Below, piece by piece: positions 15,720-23,754 of a stretch of 29,170 bases of DNA; positions within the stretch are counted from its first letter, which is position 1, and every line of letters starts with the position of its first letter. The translations under genes and the position numbers were made by a program. This stretch comes from JAUVUV01 sp964548275. Lineage in GTDB: Bacteria > Gemmatimonadota > Glassbacteria > GWA2-58-10. The notes beneath the pieces were generated by a model. That model did no database searches and was not told the DNA's origin. It worked only from the letters and a program-made list of their open reading frames with translations. The DNA lies in contig CAZJQI010000054.1 in the NCBI GenBank assembly GCA_964548275.1, forward strand, positions 1 to 29,170. Direction: 5' to 3'.

Positions 15720-16703
15720 GTGAACGAACCAACCAGCATTAAATACCAGGCCTCCTCAAAGGATGAGGGCCAGCGGCTGGACGTGCTTCTGGCCAAACGA
15801 CTCGGGATTTCCCGAACCCGGGCGGCTGCCCTGGCTAAAAGCGGCGCTGTGGTCTGTGAAGGGGCCGGGAAGCTTAAACCCTCGACACCAGTCAAGACGG
15901 GCGATATTTTTACTTTGCCTCAGCTTGAAAAATCCCCCCGCGGCAGCGAGATCGCTCCGGAAAAAATTCCTCTTGTGATTCTTTTCGAAGATGACCACCT
16001 TCTGGTTGTAGAAAAACCGGCTGGCATGGTTGTGCATCCGGCGCCCGGCCACTTGGAGGGAACCCTGGTAAACGCCCTGCTGGCTCATATCAATTCCTCA
16101 GTGGACTCCCGGCTGGACGTCCTTCGGCCTGGAATCGTGCACCGGCTGGACAAGGACACCAGCGGTCTTCTCGTCGTGGCCAAAACGTTCGAGGCTCACG
16201 AGAAGCTGGCCGTCCAGATAAAGGAGCGCACCGCTGGCCGGAATTATCTTGCCGTGAGTTGGGGACATTGGCCGGAACGCGAGGGTAGGATCGAGGCTCC
16301 GATCGGGCGGTCTTCGAAAAACCGGAAAAAAATGGTGGTGTTCGCCGCTGTTGGCAGGGAGGCTGTGACTGTTTACCGCGTGCTCGAAAGTTTCCCGCTT
16401 GCCGAGCTGGTCGAGGTTCATCTGCGCACAGGGCGTACCCACCAGATCCGCGTGCACTTTGCTCACCGAGGCCATCCAGTGCTGGGTGACCAGCTTTACG
16501 GCGGCAGGAAAGCTTTACGGAATTACAGCGGACAATATCGCAACACGGTGCGGTTCCTGCTTGATGCCTGCACCCGTCAGGCGCTGCACGCCTATAAGCT
16601 GACTTTCAAGCATCCGGCAACCAGCGAGCCTCTCGAATTCACCTCGCCGCTACCCGATGATTTCGAGCGCATTCTCCAAATTCTTCGCCAACCTTCGGAC
16701 TAA
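15720..16703 (+). CDS. rluD: Large-subunit rRNA pseudouridine synthase, RluD family
   Basis: Isomerises uridine to pseudouridine in RNA, in this family mostly 23S rRNA helix 69. 327 residues. The N-terminal S4 RNA-binding domain spans about residues 16-60 (EGQRLDVLLAKRLGISRTRA). The catalytic domain has VVEKPAGMVVHPAPGH, then HRLDKDTSGLLVVAKT with catalytic D144, and RTGRTHQIRVHFAH near residue 240. The start is GTG at 15720; no in-frame ATG lies before the S4 domain and no good ribosome site is visible, so the exact start is open. RluC or RluA-like specificity is possible, but the S4 domain and motif spacing favour RluD. The next gene starts 21 bases after its stop. Confidence 0.9.
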   Translation: MNEPTSIKYQASSKDEGQRLDVLLAKRLGISRTRAAALAKSGAVVCEGAGKLKPSTPVKTGDIFTLPQLEKSPRGSEIAPEKIPLVILFEDDHLLVVEKPAGMVVHPAPGHLEGTLVNALLAHINSSVDSRLDVLRPGIVHRLDKDTSGLLVVAKTFEAHEKLAVQIKERTAGRNYLAVSWGHWPEREGRIEAPIGRSSKNRKKMVVFAAVGREAVTVYRVLESFPLAELVEVHLRTGRTHQIRVHFAHRGHPVLGDQLYGGRKALRNYSGQYRNTVRFLLDACTRQALHAYKLTFKHPATSEPLEFTSPLPDDFERILQILRQPSD

Positions 16704-16724
16704 AAAGAGAGCGAGCAAGTCAAG

Positions 16725-17807
16725 ATGAGCAAACCACTGCGTGAATACCAAACCGGTGAGAGTATGGATTCGATCTGCATGCTGCTGAGCCTCAACGTCA
16801 AGCAGACCCGAGACCAGAAACCTTTCCTCAGACTCGAGCTTGGCGATACGAGCGGACGGGTGGCTGCGGTAATGTGGGAAGGTTTTGACGAAGAAGTCAC
16901 GAAAACCCCTGTTGGTACTGTCCTGCGGATCAAGGGCACAATGGATGAATACGACGAGCGGCCTCAGGTGCGAGTATCCAGCATTTCCATTCAAGCTGAC
17001 GGAAGCCACGATGCAACCCTGCTTTTGCCCGCCACGGAAAAAGATGTCGGCAGCATGCTTGACGAACTGGGAAGAATTATCGGCGATATTTCTTATTCGC
17101 CTTTGCACAAACTTCTGGACGTGATGTTCGGCGACAAGAATTTTGCGCAACGATTCGCCAAGGCCCCTGCGGCCAAGCGCTGGCATCAGCCCTATCTGGG
17201 AGGCCTGCTCGAGCACACCCTGAACGTTCACTCGCATGCTGTCGAAATGGCACGCTGCTACCCGGAAACCGACCATGACCTGGTGAGCGGCGGCGCACTG
17301 GTCCACGATATCGGTAAAACCGTTGAATACAGCTTGGAGAAGTTTTTCGATACCTCAACCCGGGGAAAGCTGATCGGGCACCTTGTGATCGGCGTGGAGA
17401 TACTCAATGACTATATCAGCCGCCTGAATTCTTTGCCTGGAGAAAAATTCCCGGAAGAGGTGGGCTGGCATCTGAAACACATCATCCTCAGCCATCACGG
17501 TCATTATGAATTCGGAAGTCCGGTCGTGCCCAGAACCCTTGAGGCTCTGATCATCCATTATGCCGATGATCTGGATGCCAAGATGAGCGGTGTCCTTCGT
17601 ATCTACAAGCGCGAACAGGAAACTCCAGGTGAGTGGACCAGCTATGTCAAACTGATGGAGCGCGAATTTTTCAAACCGCCGGTTCTCGCGCCCGGGCGCA
17701 GGGAAACCAACCAGGAATCCCAAAAACGGGAGACAAAAAAAAGCGCCCCCCCCACTCCCGGCACAAGCGATGAGGAGCAGTCTCTGTTCAAAGATGACCG
17801 GCGCTAA
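16725..17807 (+). CDS. OB-fold and HD-domain protein, YhaM-like 3'-5' exoribonuclease
   Basis: 360 residues. Residues 10-100 form an OB-type nucleic-acid-binding fold (KPFLRLELGDTSGRVAAVMW). Residues 150-300 form a metal-dependent HD domain: GLLEHTLNVHSHA, the signature LVHDIGK with H194-D195, and ILSHHGHYEFGSP followed by HYADDLDAKM. This arrangement is that of YhaM (CBF1-like) exoribonucleases, which trim RNA from the 3' end. The C-terminal tail of about 40 residues is Lys/Arg/Pro/Ser-rich and probably disordered; it contains an A8 run (17735-17742) and a C8 run (17746-17753). GAGAGCGAG upstream of the ATG is a moderate ribosome site. The gene ends the ileS-to-exonuclease run and a weak terminator follows. 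Confidence 0.82.
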   Translation: MSKPLREYQTGESMDSICMLLSLNVKQTRDQKPFLRLELGDTSGRVAAVMWEGFDEEVTKTPVGTVLRIKGTMDEYDERPQVRVSSISIQADGSHDATLLLPATEKDVGSMLDELGRIIGDISYSPLHKLLDVMFGDKNFAQRFAKAPAAKRWHQPYLGGLLEHTLNVHSHAVEMARCYPETDHDLVSGGALVHDIGKTVEYSLEKFFDTSTRGKLIGHLVIGVEILNDYISRLNSLPGEKFPEEVGWHLKHIILSHHGHYEFGSPVVPRTLEALIIHYADDLDAKMSGVLRIYKREQETPGEWTSYVKLMEREFFKPPVLAPGRRETNQESQKRETKKSAPPTPGTSDEEQSLFKDDRR

Positions 17808-17856
17808 AGCTACTCGTATTGGTCAATTCAGGCAGGGCGGACTCCAAAAAACACTT

Positions 17857-17886
17857 GATTTACCATCTATTGTATGGTAATCTTTT
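17857..17886 (+). terminator. Weak intrinsic terminator after the YhaM-like gene
   Basis: GATTTACCAT (17857-17866) pairs with ATGGTAATC (17874-17882) with a single bulged T, and TTTT follows. The stem is AT-rich, so it is weak, but it lies in the 214-base gap between the exonuclease gene and mreB, where a transcript boundary is expected. Confidence 0.4.
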
Positions 17887-18021
17887 ACATCTATAAAATT
17901 TTAACATTCAATAATCTTAAGGCCTTTCATTAGGGAAATTGGACAAAGCGTTTAAAACCTGCTATGCCTTTGCCGGTCAGACTGGCAACTGAGATAATTC
18001 TAACATCGCATAAAAAGGATA

Positions 18022-19176
18022 TTGGATATTACACCTTCAGTTATAATAATCACGGTTTTGATTTTGGTCTTCTGTGGCGCTCTTGTCTATTTCCTGACAA
18101 CTAAAGAGCCCAGAGTCGAATCCGCACCAGAAAAAAAGGGAGGCGCTATCAACTCTAGTGGACCCTTCTGGACTAATGAAATTGCAATAGACCTGGGCAC
18201 GGCCAACACTCTTGTTTACATCCGCGGCAAGGGAATCATGCTGAACGAGCCTTCGGTTGTTGCGATTGACCGTGCCAGTGGCAGGGTTAAGGCGGTGGGC
18301 CTTGAGGCCAAGGCTATGCTTGGCCGTACCCCCGCAAGTATTACCGCGATCCGGCCGTTGAAAGACGGCGTTATCGCCGATTATGAAGTCACCGAGGAGA
18401 TGCTGCGTTATTTTATCAAGTCCGTCTTGAAAAATCGCTTCCTTCCGGTTAAGCCACGGGTGATTGTTTGTGTTCCGAGCGGGATTACGGAGGTGGAACG
18501 CCGCGCGGTGAGGGATTCGGCCGAGTCAGCCGGGGCAAAGGATGTTTACCTGGTCGCGGAACCGATGGCCGCGGCGATCGGTGTGGGCCTGCCGGTGGAA
18601 ACGCCCTCCGGCAACATGATTATCGACATCGGCGGCGGCACGACAGAAATAGCGGTAATCGCCCTTTCCGGTATCGTGAGCAATATCTCGATCCGCGTTG
18701 CCGGAGACGAGCTGGATGAGGCGATAGTACAATTTCTGAAGAAAAACTACAACATTTTGATCGGCGACCAAACAGCGGAAATTATCAAGATCACAATCGG
18801 CAGCGCATACCCTCTGAGCGATGAAGATGAGATGGAGGTCAAGGGACGGGACATTGTCTCCGGGATACCAAAGACTATTAAGATCCATTCCAGCGAGGTG
18901 CGGGAATCGCTTCAGGAACCGATCATGGCAATTGTCGAGGCGGTCCGCCAGGCACTCGAACAGACACCGCCCGAACTGGCCAGTGACATTGTGGACCGGG
19001 GTATCGTGATGACCGGCGGCGGCAGCCTACTCAGAGGACTGGATCAGCTCCTGCGCGAGGAAACAAACCTGCCGATCAATGTCGACGAGGAGCCTCTGAC
19101 CTGCGTTGTACGGGGTACGGGCAGGATTATGGACGATCCAAAAAGGTACTGGAACGTTTTGACACAGAGCAAATAG
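18022..19176 (+). CDS. mreB: Rod-shape actin MreB with N-terminal transmembrane extension
   Basis: An actin-like ATPase whose filaments guide lateral wall synthesis at the inner membrane. The MreB core starts around residue 55 with EIAIDLGTANTLVYIRGKG (phosphate 1). Later motifs are PSGITEVERRAVRDSAE, EPMAAAIGVGLPV, IDIGGGTTEIAV (phosphate 2) and GIVMTGGGSLLRGLD (adenosine). The product has 384 residues against about 340-350 in most bacteria. The extra N-terminus is a hydrophobic helix (about residues 8-26, VIIITVLILVFCGALVYFL), then a polar linker to residue 54. The start is TTG at 18022 with AAGG only 3 bases upstream; no in-frame ATG or later start precedes the core except TTGs inside the helix. 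Predicted topology is N-out with the ATPase in the cytoplasm. mreC follows after 163 bases. Confidence 0.93.
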   Translation: MDITPSVIIITVLILVFCGALVYFLTTKEPRVESAPEKKGGAINSSGPFWTNEIAIDLGTANTLVYIRGKGIMLNEPSVVAIDRASGRVKAVGLEAKAMLGRTPASITAIRPLKDGVIADYEVTEEMLRYFIKSVLKNRFLPVKPRVIVCVPSGITEVERRAVRDSAESAGAKDVYLVAEPMAAAIGVGLPVETPSGNMIIDIGGGTTEIAVIALSGIVSNISIRVAGDELDEAIVQFLKKNYNILIGDQTAEIIKITIGSAYPLSDEDEMEVKGRDIVSGIPKTIKIHSSEVRESLQEPIMAIVEAVRQALEQTPPELASDIVDRGIVMTGGGSLLRGLDQLLREETNLPINVDEEPLTCVVRGTGRIMDDPKRYWNVLTQSK

Positions 19177-19263
19177 CTTGGGGCTTTTTAATGTCTCTGA
19201 GTGATTTATTTTGCCGAATCTAAATTTTTCCGGATGAAGTTTTTTAATGTCGAGGTAACCCAC

Positions 19264-19291
19264 TTGAAAAATCCTTGTCTAACTTAATAAT
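19264..19291 (+). promoter_or_regulatory. Candidate promoter for the mreC-to-glycosyltransferase operon
   Basis: TTGAAA (19264-19269) and AATAAT (19286-19291) each match five of six consensus bases, with a 16-base spacer. The leader to mreC would be about 40 bases. It lies in the gap between mreB and mreC and would let mreB be expressed separately from mreCD-mrdA-rodA. Confidence 0.45.
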
Positions 19292-19339
19292 GTTTCGCTG
19301 AGCCGATTTTAATGACGTATTTTATTCGCTGTGATCCCA

Positions 19340-20200
19340 ATGTCAAAATTTTTCCTGTTTCTCTGGGAACATAAACAAAGTCTCATCTTTCTTCTGCTGC
19401 TTCTCATATCCTTAGCTGTGCTCTCACTCCCCGGCAGACAACGTTTCCATTTGGCCCGCAGGATCAACCGCGCTGTAATTACTCCCTTCCAGATGGTCGT
19501 CTCCCAGGTGGATTATTTTCTTCACTTGAAAAAAGAAAATGAAATCCTTCGTAAGAACAATTTCATCCTCGCCCTGGAGGTTTACCAGCTTGAGGAAGCC
19601 AAAAAGCAGAACCAGCGCCTTGAGCGACTTCTTGAGTTCGCCAGCCAAACCCCAATCCATTTTATCGCCTGCAAGGTGATCAGCGGTGGTATTGGAGAAA
19701 AGGCTGACATTTTTATCATCGACAAGGGAACCGCGCACGGCGTGGTGCCCAACCTGCCGGTTCTCGTACCAGAGGGTCTTGTGGGAAAGACCATCGAAAC
19801 AGACACCAGGCATTCGGTGGTGCAGCTCTACACCCACCAGGATTTCAGAGTCAGCGCCAAGCCCTCGCAGAAAGAGGAGCGCGCCATTGCCGGGAGCGGC
19901 CCTGGCGGGGAACTTTACCTGTTCAATATCCCACTGCGCACCCAGGTCAAGCCGGGCGACCTGATAGTCAGCTCCGGTATGGGAGGAATTTTCCCCAAGG
20001 GCATTCCGGTGGGCAGGGTAGCCCAACTGGAGAAGGAAGAAGAAATGGAAATCAAGCTTCGCGCCATACTCACACCAGCAGTTGACCTGGACCTGGTTTC
20101 AGAGGTGTTCGTGCTGGCTGATACGGCGTTTGTTTCACCGAAGGCCGGACTTTTGTTCGAGGCCTCCGACTCACTTGTCAATCTGTGGAACGAGCATTGA
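19340..20200 (+). CDS. mreC: Rod-shape-determining protein MreC
   Basis: A bitopic inner-membrane protein that bridges MreB, MreD and the PBP2-RodA synthase in the periplasm. 286 residues. A short cytoplasmic N-terminus is followed by one transmembrane helix (about residues 13-30, SLIFLLLLLISLAVLSL). A coiled coil follows (about residues 55-95, HLKKENEILRKNNF and onward), then the two-lobed beta domain with DIFIIDKGTAHGVVPNLPV, GLVGKT, PGDLIVSSGMGGIFPKGIPVG and a C-terminal VDLDLVSEVFVL. All are typical of MreC. The ATG at 19340 is preferred; a GTG at 19331 would add three residues. No strong ribosome site is visible. Its stop overlaps the mreD start. Confidence 0.95.
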   Translation: MSKFFLFLWEHKQSLIFLLLLLISLAVLSLPGRQRFHLARRINRAVITPFQMVVSQVDYFLHLKKENEILRKNNFILALEVYQLEEAKKQNQRLERLLEFASQTPIHFIACKVISGGIGEKADIFIIDKGTAHGVVPNLPVLVPEGLVGKTIETDTRHSVVQLYTHQDFRVSAKPSQKEERAIAGSGPGGELYLFNIPLRTQVKPGDLIVSSGMGGIFPKGIPVGRVAQLEKEEEMEIKLRAILTPAVDLDLVSEVFVLADTAFVSPKAGLLFEASDSLVNLWNEH

Positions 20201-20682
20201 TAACAAATTTAAAATTCATACTTTTCCTGCTCATACTGTTTTTCATTCATCTACTCTTTTACCAGTACCTGGTTCTGGGAGAGGTCTATCCAGACCTGTT
20301 TCTTGTCCTGGTGGTTTACTGCGCTTTGCGCTGGGGTCCGGATGGAGGGTCTATCTCGGGATTTATCTGCGGAATCATTCAGGATTCATTCAGTTACACC
20401 TATTTCGGCCTACACGCAGTTGCCAAGATTATAATCGGCTTTGCTATCGGCAAGGTGCGTCATTCCTTTTTCAGCAACAAATATATCGTGCAGGCCGCGA
20501 TAATTTTAACCTCTAAAATTCTCCACGATATTATATTTTATAGTATATATTTTTCCCGAGGCGAAGAAAGTTTCTGGCGCCAGATGATCTTTCACACCGC
20601 TCCCTCGGCCTTTTACACGTGTATTCTGGGCGTGGCGCTTTTCATCATGTTCCGCTTCAAAGCGGCAACCAAAAGCTGGTAA
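20197..20682 (+). CDS. mreD: Rod-shape-determining protein MreD
   Basis: A small polytopic inner-membrane protein of the elongasome. 161 residues from a TTG at 20197 that overlaps the mreC stop (TTGA), a coupling arrangement. A GTG at 20185 is an alternative adding four residues. Five or six hydrophobic segments are visible, beginning LKFILFLLILFFIHLLFYQY. The MreD-like features are YPDLFLVLVVYCALRWGP, then GFICGIIQDSFSYTYFGLHA. The sequence is weakly conserved across the family, so position between mreC and mrdA carries much of the assignment. mrdA starts 3 bases after its stop. Confidence 0.9.
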   Translation: MITNLKFILFLLILFFIHLLFYQYLVLGEVYPDLFLVLVVYCALRWGPDGGSISGFICGIIQDSFSYTYFGLHAVAKIIIGFAIGKVRHSFFSNKYIVQAAIILTSKILHDIIFYSIYFSRGEESFWRQMIFHTAPSAFYTCILGVALFIMFRFKAATKSW

Positions 20683-20685
20683 AGT

Positions 20686-22518
20686 ATGCCTTACCGCGGT
20701 TTACACGAAGAAAGCGTTTCGGACAGGCTTCTGAAAGCGCAGGTGGCCAAGGTTATTTTCCTGGTTCCGTTTCTGCTCCTTTTGACCGTTTTTTTCAGAT
20801 ACCAGGTTCTTCATACAACCGAATACTCGCTTCACTCCGAGGAAAACCGGTTGCGCCGGATCGAACTCCCCCCGCCGCGAGGGCTGATCACCGACCGCAA
20901 CGGGATGGTGCTGGCCGAGAATATCCCCTCCTACTCGATAGAATTGTACCCGCAGCCGATTGATTCTATGCGTATTGCCCTGGAAAGATTAGCCGTGCTG
21001 CTGAACCTGGATCCGGGTAAACAGGAACAACTGATTCAGAAATACCGTCTGCGCACTCAGAGCCCGCTGCGGGTGGCCACTGATATCGACGAAAAAACCC
21101 TGGCAGTGGTGGAAGAGCACCGAAGTGAGTTCCCCGGGATTTTCATTCGTTCGGATATGAAACGCAGTTATGTTTACGGCAAGAAACTGGCCCATATCCT
21201 TGGTTATGTGGGAGAAATCAATGAGAACGAGCTGGAGGACGAGCGGTACAAGGACTACATTATGGGCAGCCTGATCGGCCGAAGCGGCATTGAGGCACAG
21301 TACGAAAGCCTGCTCCATGGAGAAAGAGGGGCCAAGTTTGTCGAGGTGGATGCGCGCGGCCGGGAACTTGGCCCGTTCAGGGACAAGCCGCCGATCCTGC
21401 CGGTCAAAGGAGAGGATATCCAGCTTACGATAGATTTGAGGCTTCAGGAAGCGATGCACAGTATCATGGAACCGGTGGAGATCGGCGTGATGGTTGCCAT
21501 GGGCCCCAACAACGGCGAGATTCTGGCAATGGTGAGCAAGCCTGATTTCGACCCTAACCGGCTTTCCTCCGGGATCTCGGGCGCAGAATTCCGGGAGTTG
21601 CTTTTCCATCCGAACAAGCCGTTTCTTAATAGGACGATCCAGGGGCTTTATCCTCCGGGATCCACTTTCAAAGTTTTCACCGCTCTTGTCGGGGCTGACC
21701 TGGATTTCATAAAGCCCGAGGGAAAGAGCCTCGAGATTACCTGCAGGGGCGGCCTTCAGTTCGGCAAGCGCTTTTTCAACTGCTGGAAGGCCGGGGGACA
21801 TGGGAAAATAGATTACAACCAGGCGATAGTCCAATCCTGCGATACATATTTTTATCAGCTCGGGATCAAGATCGGCCTTGAGAGATTCTGTCAGTACGGG
21901 AAAGAAAGCCAATTTTTTGAAAAGACCGGGATCGACCTGCCCAATGAGGAAAGCGGCCTGATACCTGATGAAATTTGGTATAATCGCAACTACGGCAGGG
22001 ATAACTGGGGGCCGGGAAACGTGCTCAACCTGGCTATTGGCCAGGGGGAAATTTCCATGTCCCCGCTTCAGCTTGCCAACCTTTATGCAACCATATGTAC
22101 TGCTGGCAAGCGTTTCAGGCCCCACCTTCTCAAGGGAAAGGTTGAAAACTACCGGCTTGCCGATATAGACTTTGCGCCCGAGCATATAGAAATGCTGCGC
22201 GAGCCCTTGACCGGTGTGGTCAATAGCCCTCTCGGCACGGCCAGGGGCAGCAGGCTCTGGGGCCATGAACGCAAAATGGCTGGCAAGACCGGTACCTCTC
22301 AGAATCCACACGGCGATGACCATGGACTGTTTGTTGGTTTCTACCCGGCGGACGAGCCGGAAATCGTGGCTTCCGCGGTGGTCGAGCACGGTTTGCATGG
22401 CTCGGCTGTGGCCCGCTATGTGCGTGACCTGATCCTGGCCTATATAGAAATAAAGGCTGACCGGGCGCAATCTGAAGCGGCGAAAATCTCATCAACCAAT
22501 CCAACCGCGGGGAATTAA
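20686..22518 (+). CDS. mrdA: Penicillin-binding protein 2 (elongasome transpeptidase)
   Basis: A class B PBP that cross-links lateral-wall peptidoglycan with RodA as the glycosyltransferase partner. 610 residues. An N-terminal membrane anchor (about residues 22-42, VAKVIFLVPFLLLLTVFF) precedes the dimerisation domain, with RGLITDRNGMVLAENIPSYS. The transpeptidase domain has all three motifs: S326-x-x-K329 in PPGSTFKVF, S384-C-D in QSCDTYFYQLG, and K534-T-G in MAGKTGTSQN. The central motif is SCD rather than the usual SxN, a change common in PBP2. The start ATG at 20686 lies 3 bases after the mreD stop, and its stop overlaps the rodA ATG (TAATG), which indicates one operon with tight translation coupling. 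Confidence 0.96.
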   Translation: MPYRGLHEESVSDRLLKAQVAKVIFLVPFLLLLTVFFRYQVLHTTEYSLHSEENRLRRIELPPPRGLITDRNGMVLAENIPSYSIELYPQPIDSMRIALERLAVLLNLDPGKQEQLIQKYRLRTQSPLRVATDIDEKTLAVVEEHRSEFPGIFIRSDMKRSYVYGKKLAHILGYVGEINENELEDERYKDYIMGSLIGRSGIEAQYESLLHGERGAKFVEVDARGRELGPFRDKPPILPVKGEDIQLTIDLRLQEAMHSIMEPVEIGVMVAMGPNNGEILAMVSKPDFDPNRLSSGISGAEFRELLFHPNKPFLNRTIQGLYPPGSTFKVFTALVGADLDFIKPEGKSLEITCRGGLQFGKRFFNCWKAGGHGKIDYNQAIVQSCDTYFYQLGIKIGLERFCQYGKESQFFEKTGIDLPNEESGLIPDEIWYNRNYGRDNWGPGNVLNLAIGQGEISMSPLQLANLYATICTAGKRFRPHLLKGKVENYRLADIDFAPEHIEMLREPLTGVVNSPLGTARGSRLWGHERKMAGKTGTSQNPHGDDHGLFVGFYPADEPEIVASAVVEHGLHGSAVARYVRDLILAYIEIKADRAQSEAAKISSTNPTAGN

Positions 22519-23753
22519 TGTGGATCAAGAAATATGACTGGCTGTTGATGAGCCTGGTTTTCCTGCTCACCATATTCGGTGTGCTGATGATTTTCAGTGC
22601 CGACCAGATCCAGACAACCAAGGCAAGCGGCGTCATTTATTACCAGCGCCAGCTTCTCTGGCTGGTTCTGGTGCTGATTGGCCTGGTGCTTTCGAGCGCA
22701 TTTACAGTACGCACCATCGAGGCTGTCTCATACATACTCTACGGGCTGATCCTGGTCTCGCTGATTGCCCTTCTGTTGACTGGCCAGGGAGTGGAGAGAT
22801 GGTTCACCCTGCCTGGCACGAATATCAACATTCAGCCTGCCGAACTGGCCAAGATCACCACAATCGCCGCCCTGGCCTGTTTTATCGCCAACCGCAAAAA
22901 GCGGATCGATTCTCTCAAGGATCTGGTAATTCCGATTCTGATAGTTGCACTGCCGGCCGTCCTGATCCTTCTGCAGCCCGATCTGGGCACTTCGATAGTC
23001 TTTTTTTTCATCCTTTTTGGAATGCTTTACTGGGCTGGCGTGCCGCTGATTTATCTTTTCCTGCTGATCAGCCCGATTATCAGCTTTTTCCTTGCCCTGG
23101 TCACCCAGCTTGGCGAACTTCGCCTTCCGCTCTGGGGCCTGTTCTTCATTTTCCTCTGCATCCTTATCGTATATAACCGAATCTACCTGATGGATGCGGT
23201 GATTTTTACCCTGGCCAACCTTCTGACCGGCATCCTGACCTCACCTCTCTGGAACTATCTCAAGGCTTACCAGCAAAACAGGATTCTTGCTTTCTTTCAG
23301 CCGGAGCGCGATCCCCAGGGCTCGGGCTGGCAGATTATCCAGAGCAAAGTGGCGATCGGGTCCGGGGGGCTGTTCGGCAAGGGATACCTTGAGGGTACGC
23401 AGAAAAATCTCGCCTTTCTCCCTGCTCAGCATACGGATTTTATCTTTCCCCTCGTGGGGGAGGAATTCGGCTTTATCGGTGTGGCTGTGGTGCTCGTGCT
23501 TTTCTTTCTCCTGCTGAATCACATTATCGAGCTTGCCAGGATTACGAAGACCAGCTTCGCCAGCCTCACTGCGATCGGCATTGCGAGCTTTCTCTTTGGC
23601 CATATAATCATAAACGTAGGGATGACCGTGGGCCTGATGCCGATAACCGGCCTGCCTCTTCCCCTTTTCAGCTACGGAGGCTCGTTTCTGCTGACCTGTT
23701 ACGTGTCTTTCGGTATCCTGCAAAGAATCTACATAGAAAGAAGCATTCTCTGA
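22518..23753 (+). CDS. rodA: RodA, SEDS-family peptidoglycan glycosyltransferase
   Basis: Polymerises lipid II into glycan strands for cell elongation; the partner of PBP2. 411 residues, with about ten transmembrane segments visible. Family signatures are LQPDLGTSIVFFFILFGML, then a large loop with FFQPERDPQGSGWQIIQSKVA, GLFGKGYLEGTQKNLAFLP, HTDFIFPLVGEEFGF, and near the C-terminus NVGMTVGLMPITGLPLPLFSYGG. These are SEDS hallmarks (RodA/FtsW). RodA rather than FtsW is chosen because it sits directly after PBP2 and MreCD. The ATG overlaps the mrdA stop by one base. A glycosyltransferase gene begins 2 bases after its stop codon. Confidence 0.96.
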   Translation: MWIKKYDWLLMSLVFLLTIFGVLMIFSADQIQTTKASGVIYYQRQLLWLVLVLIGLVLSSAFTVRTIEAVSYILYGLILVSLIALLLTGQGVERWFTLPGTNINIQPAELAKITTIAALACFIANRKKRIDSLKDLVIPILIVALPAVLILLQPDLGTSIVFFFILFGMLYWAGVPLIYLFLLISPIISFFLALVTQLGELRLPLWGLFFIFLCILIVYNRIYLMDAVIFTLANLLTGILTSPLWNYLKAYQQNRILAFFQPERDPQGSGWQIIQSKVAIGSGGLFGKGYLEGTQKNLAFLPAQHTDFIFPLVGEEFGFIGVAVVLVLFFLLLNHIIELARITKTSFASLTAIGIASFLFGHIIINVGMTVGLMPITGLPLPLFSYGGSFLLTCYVSFGILQRIYIERSIL

Positions 23754-23754
23754 A

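Noticed and set aside
20989..22470. A 493-codon minus-strand open frame across mrdA
   Set aside because: It lies fully antisense to PBP2, which has all its catalytic motifs; the long frame follows from codon bias in the real gene.
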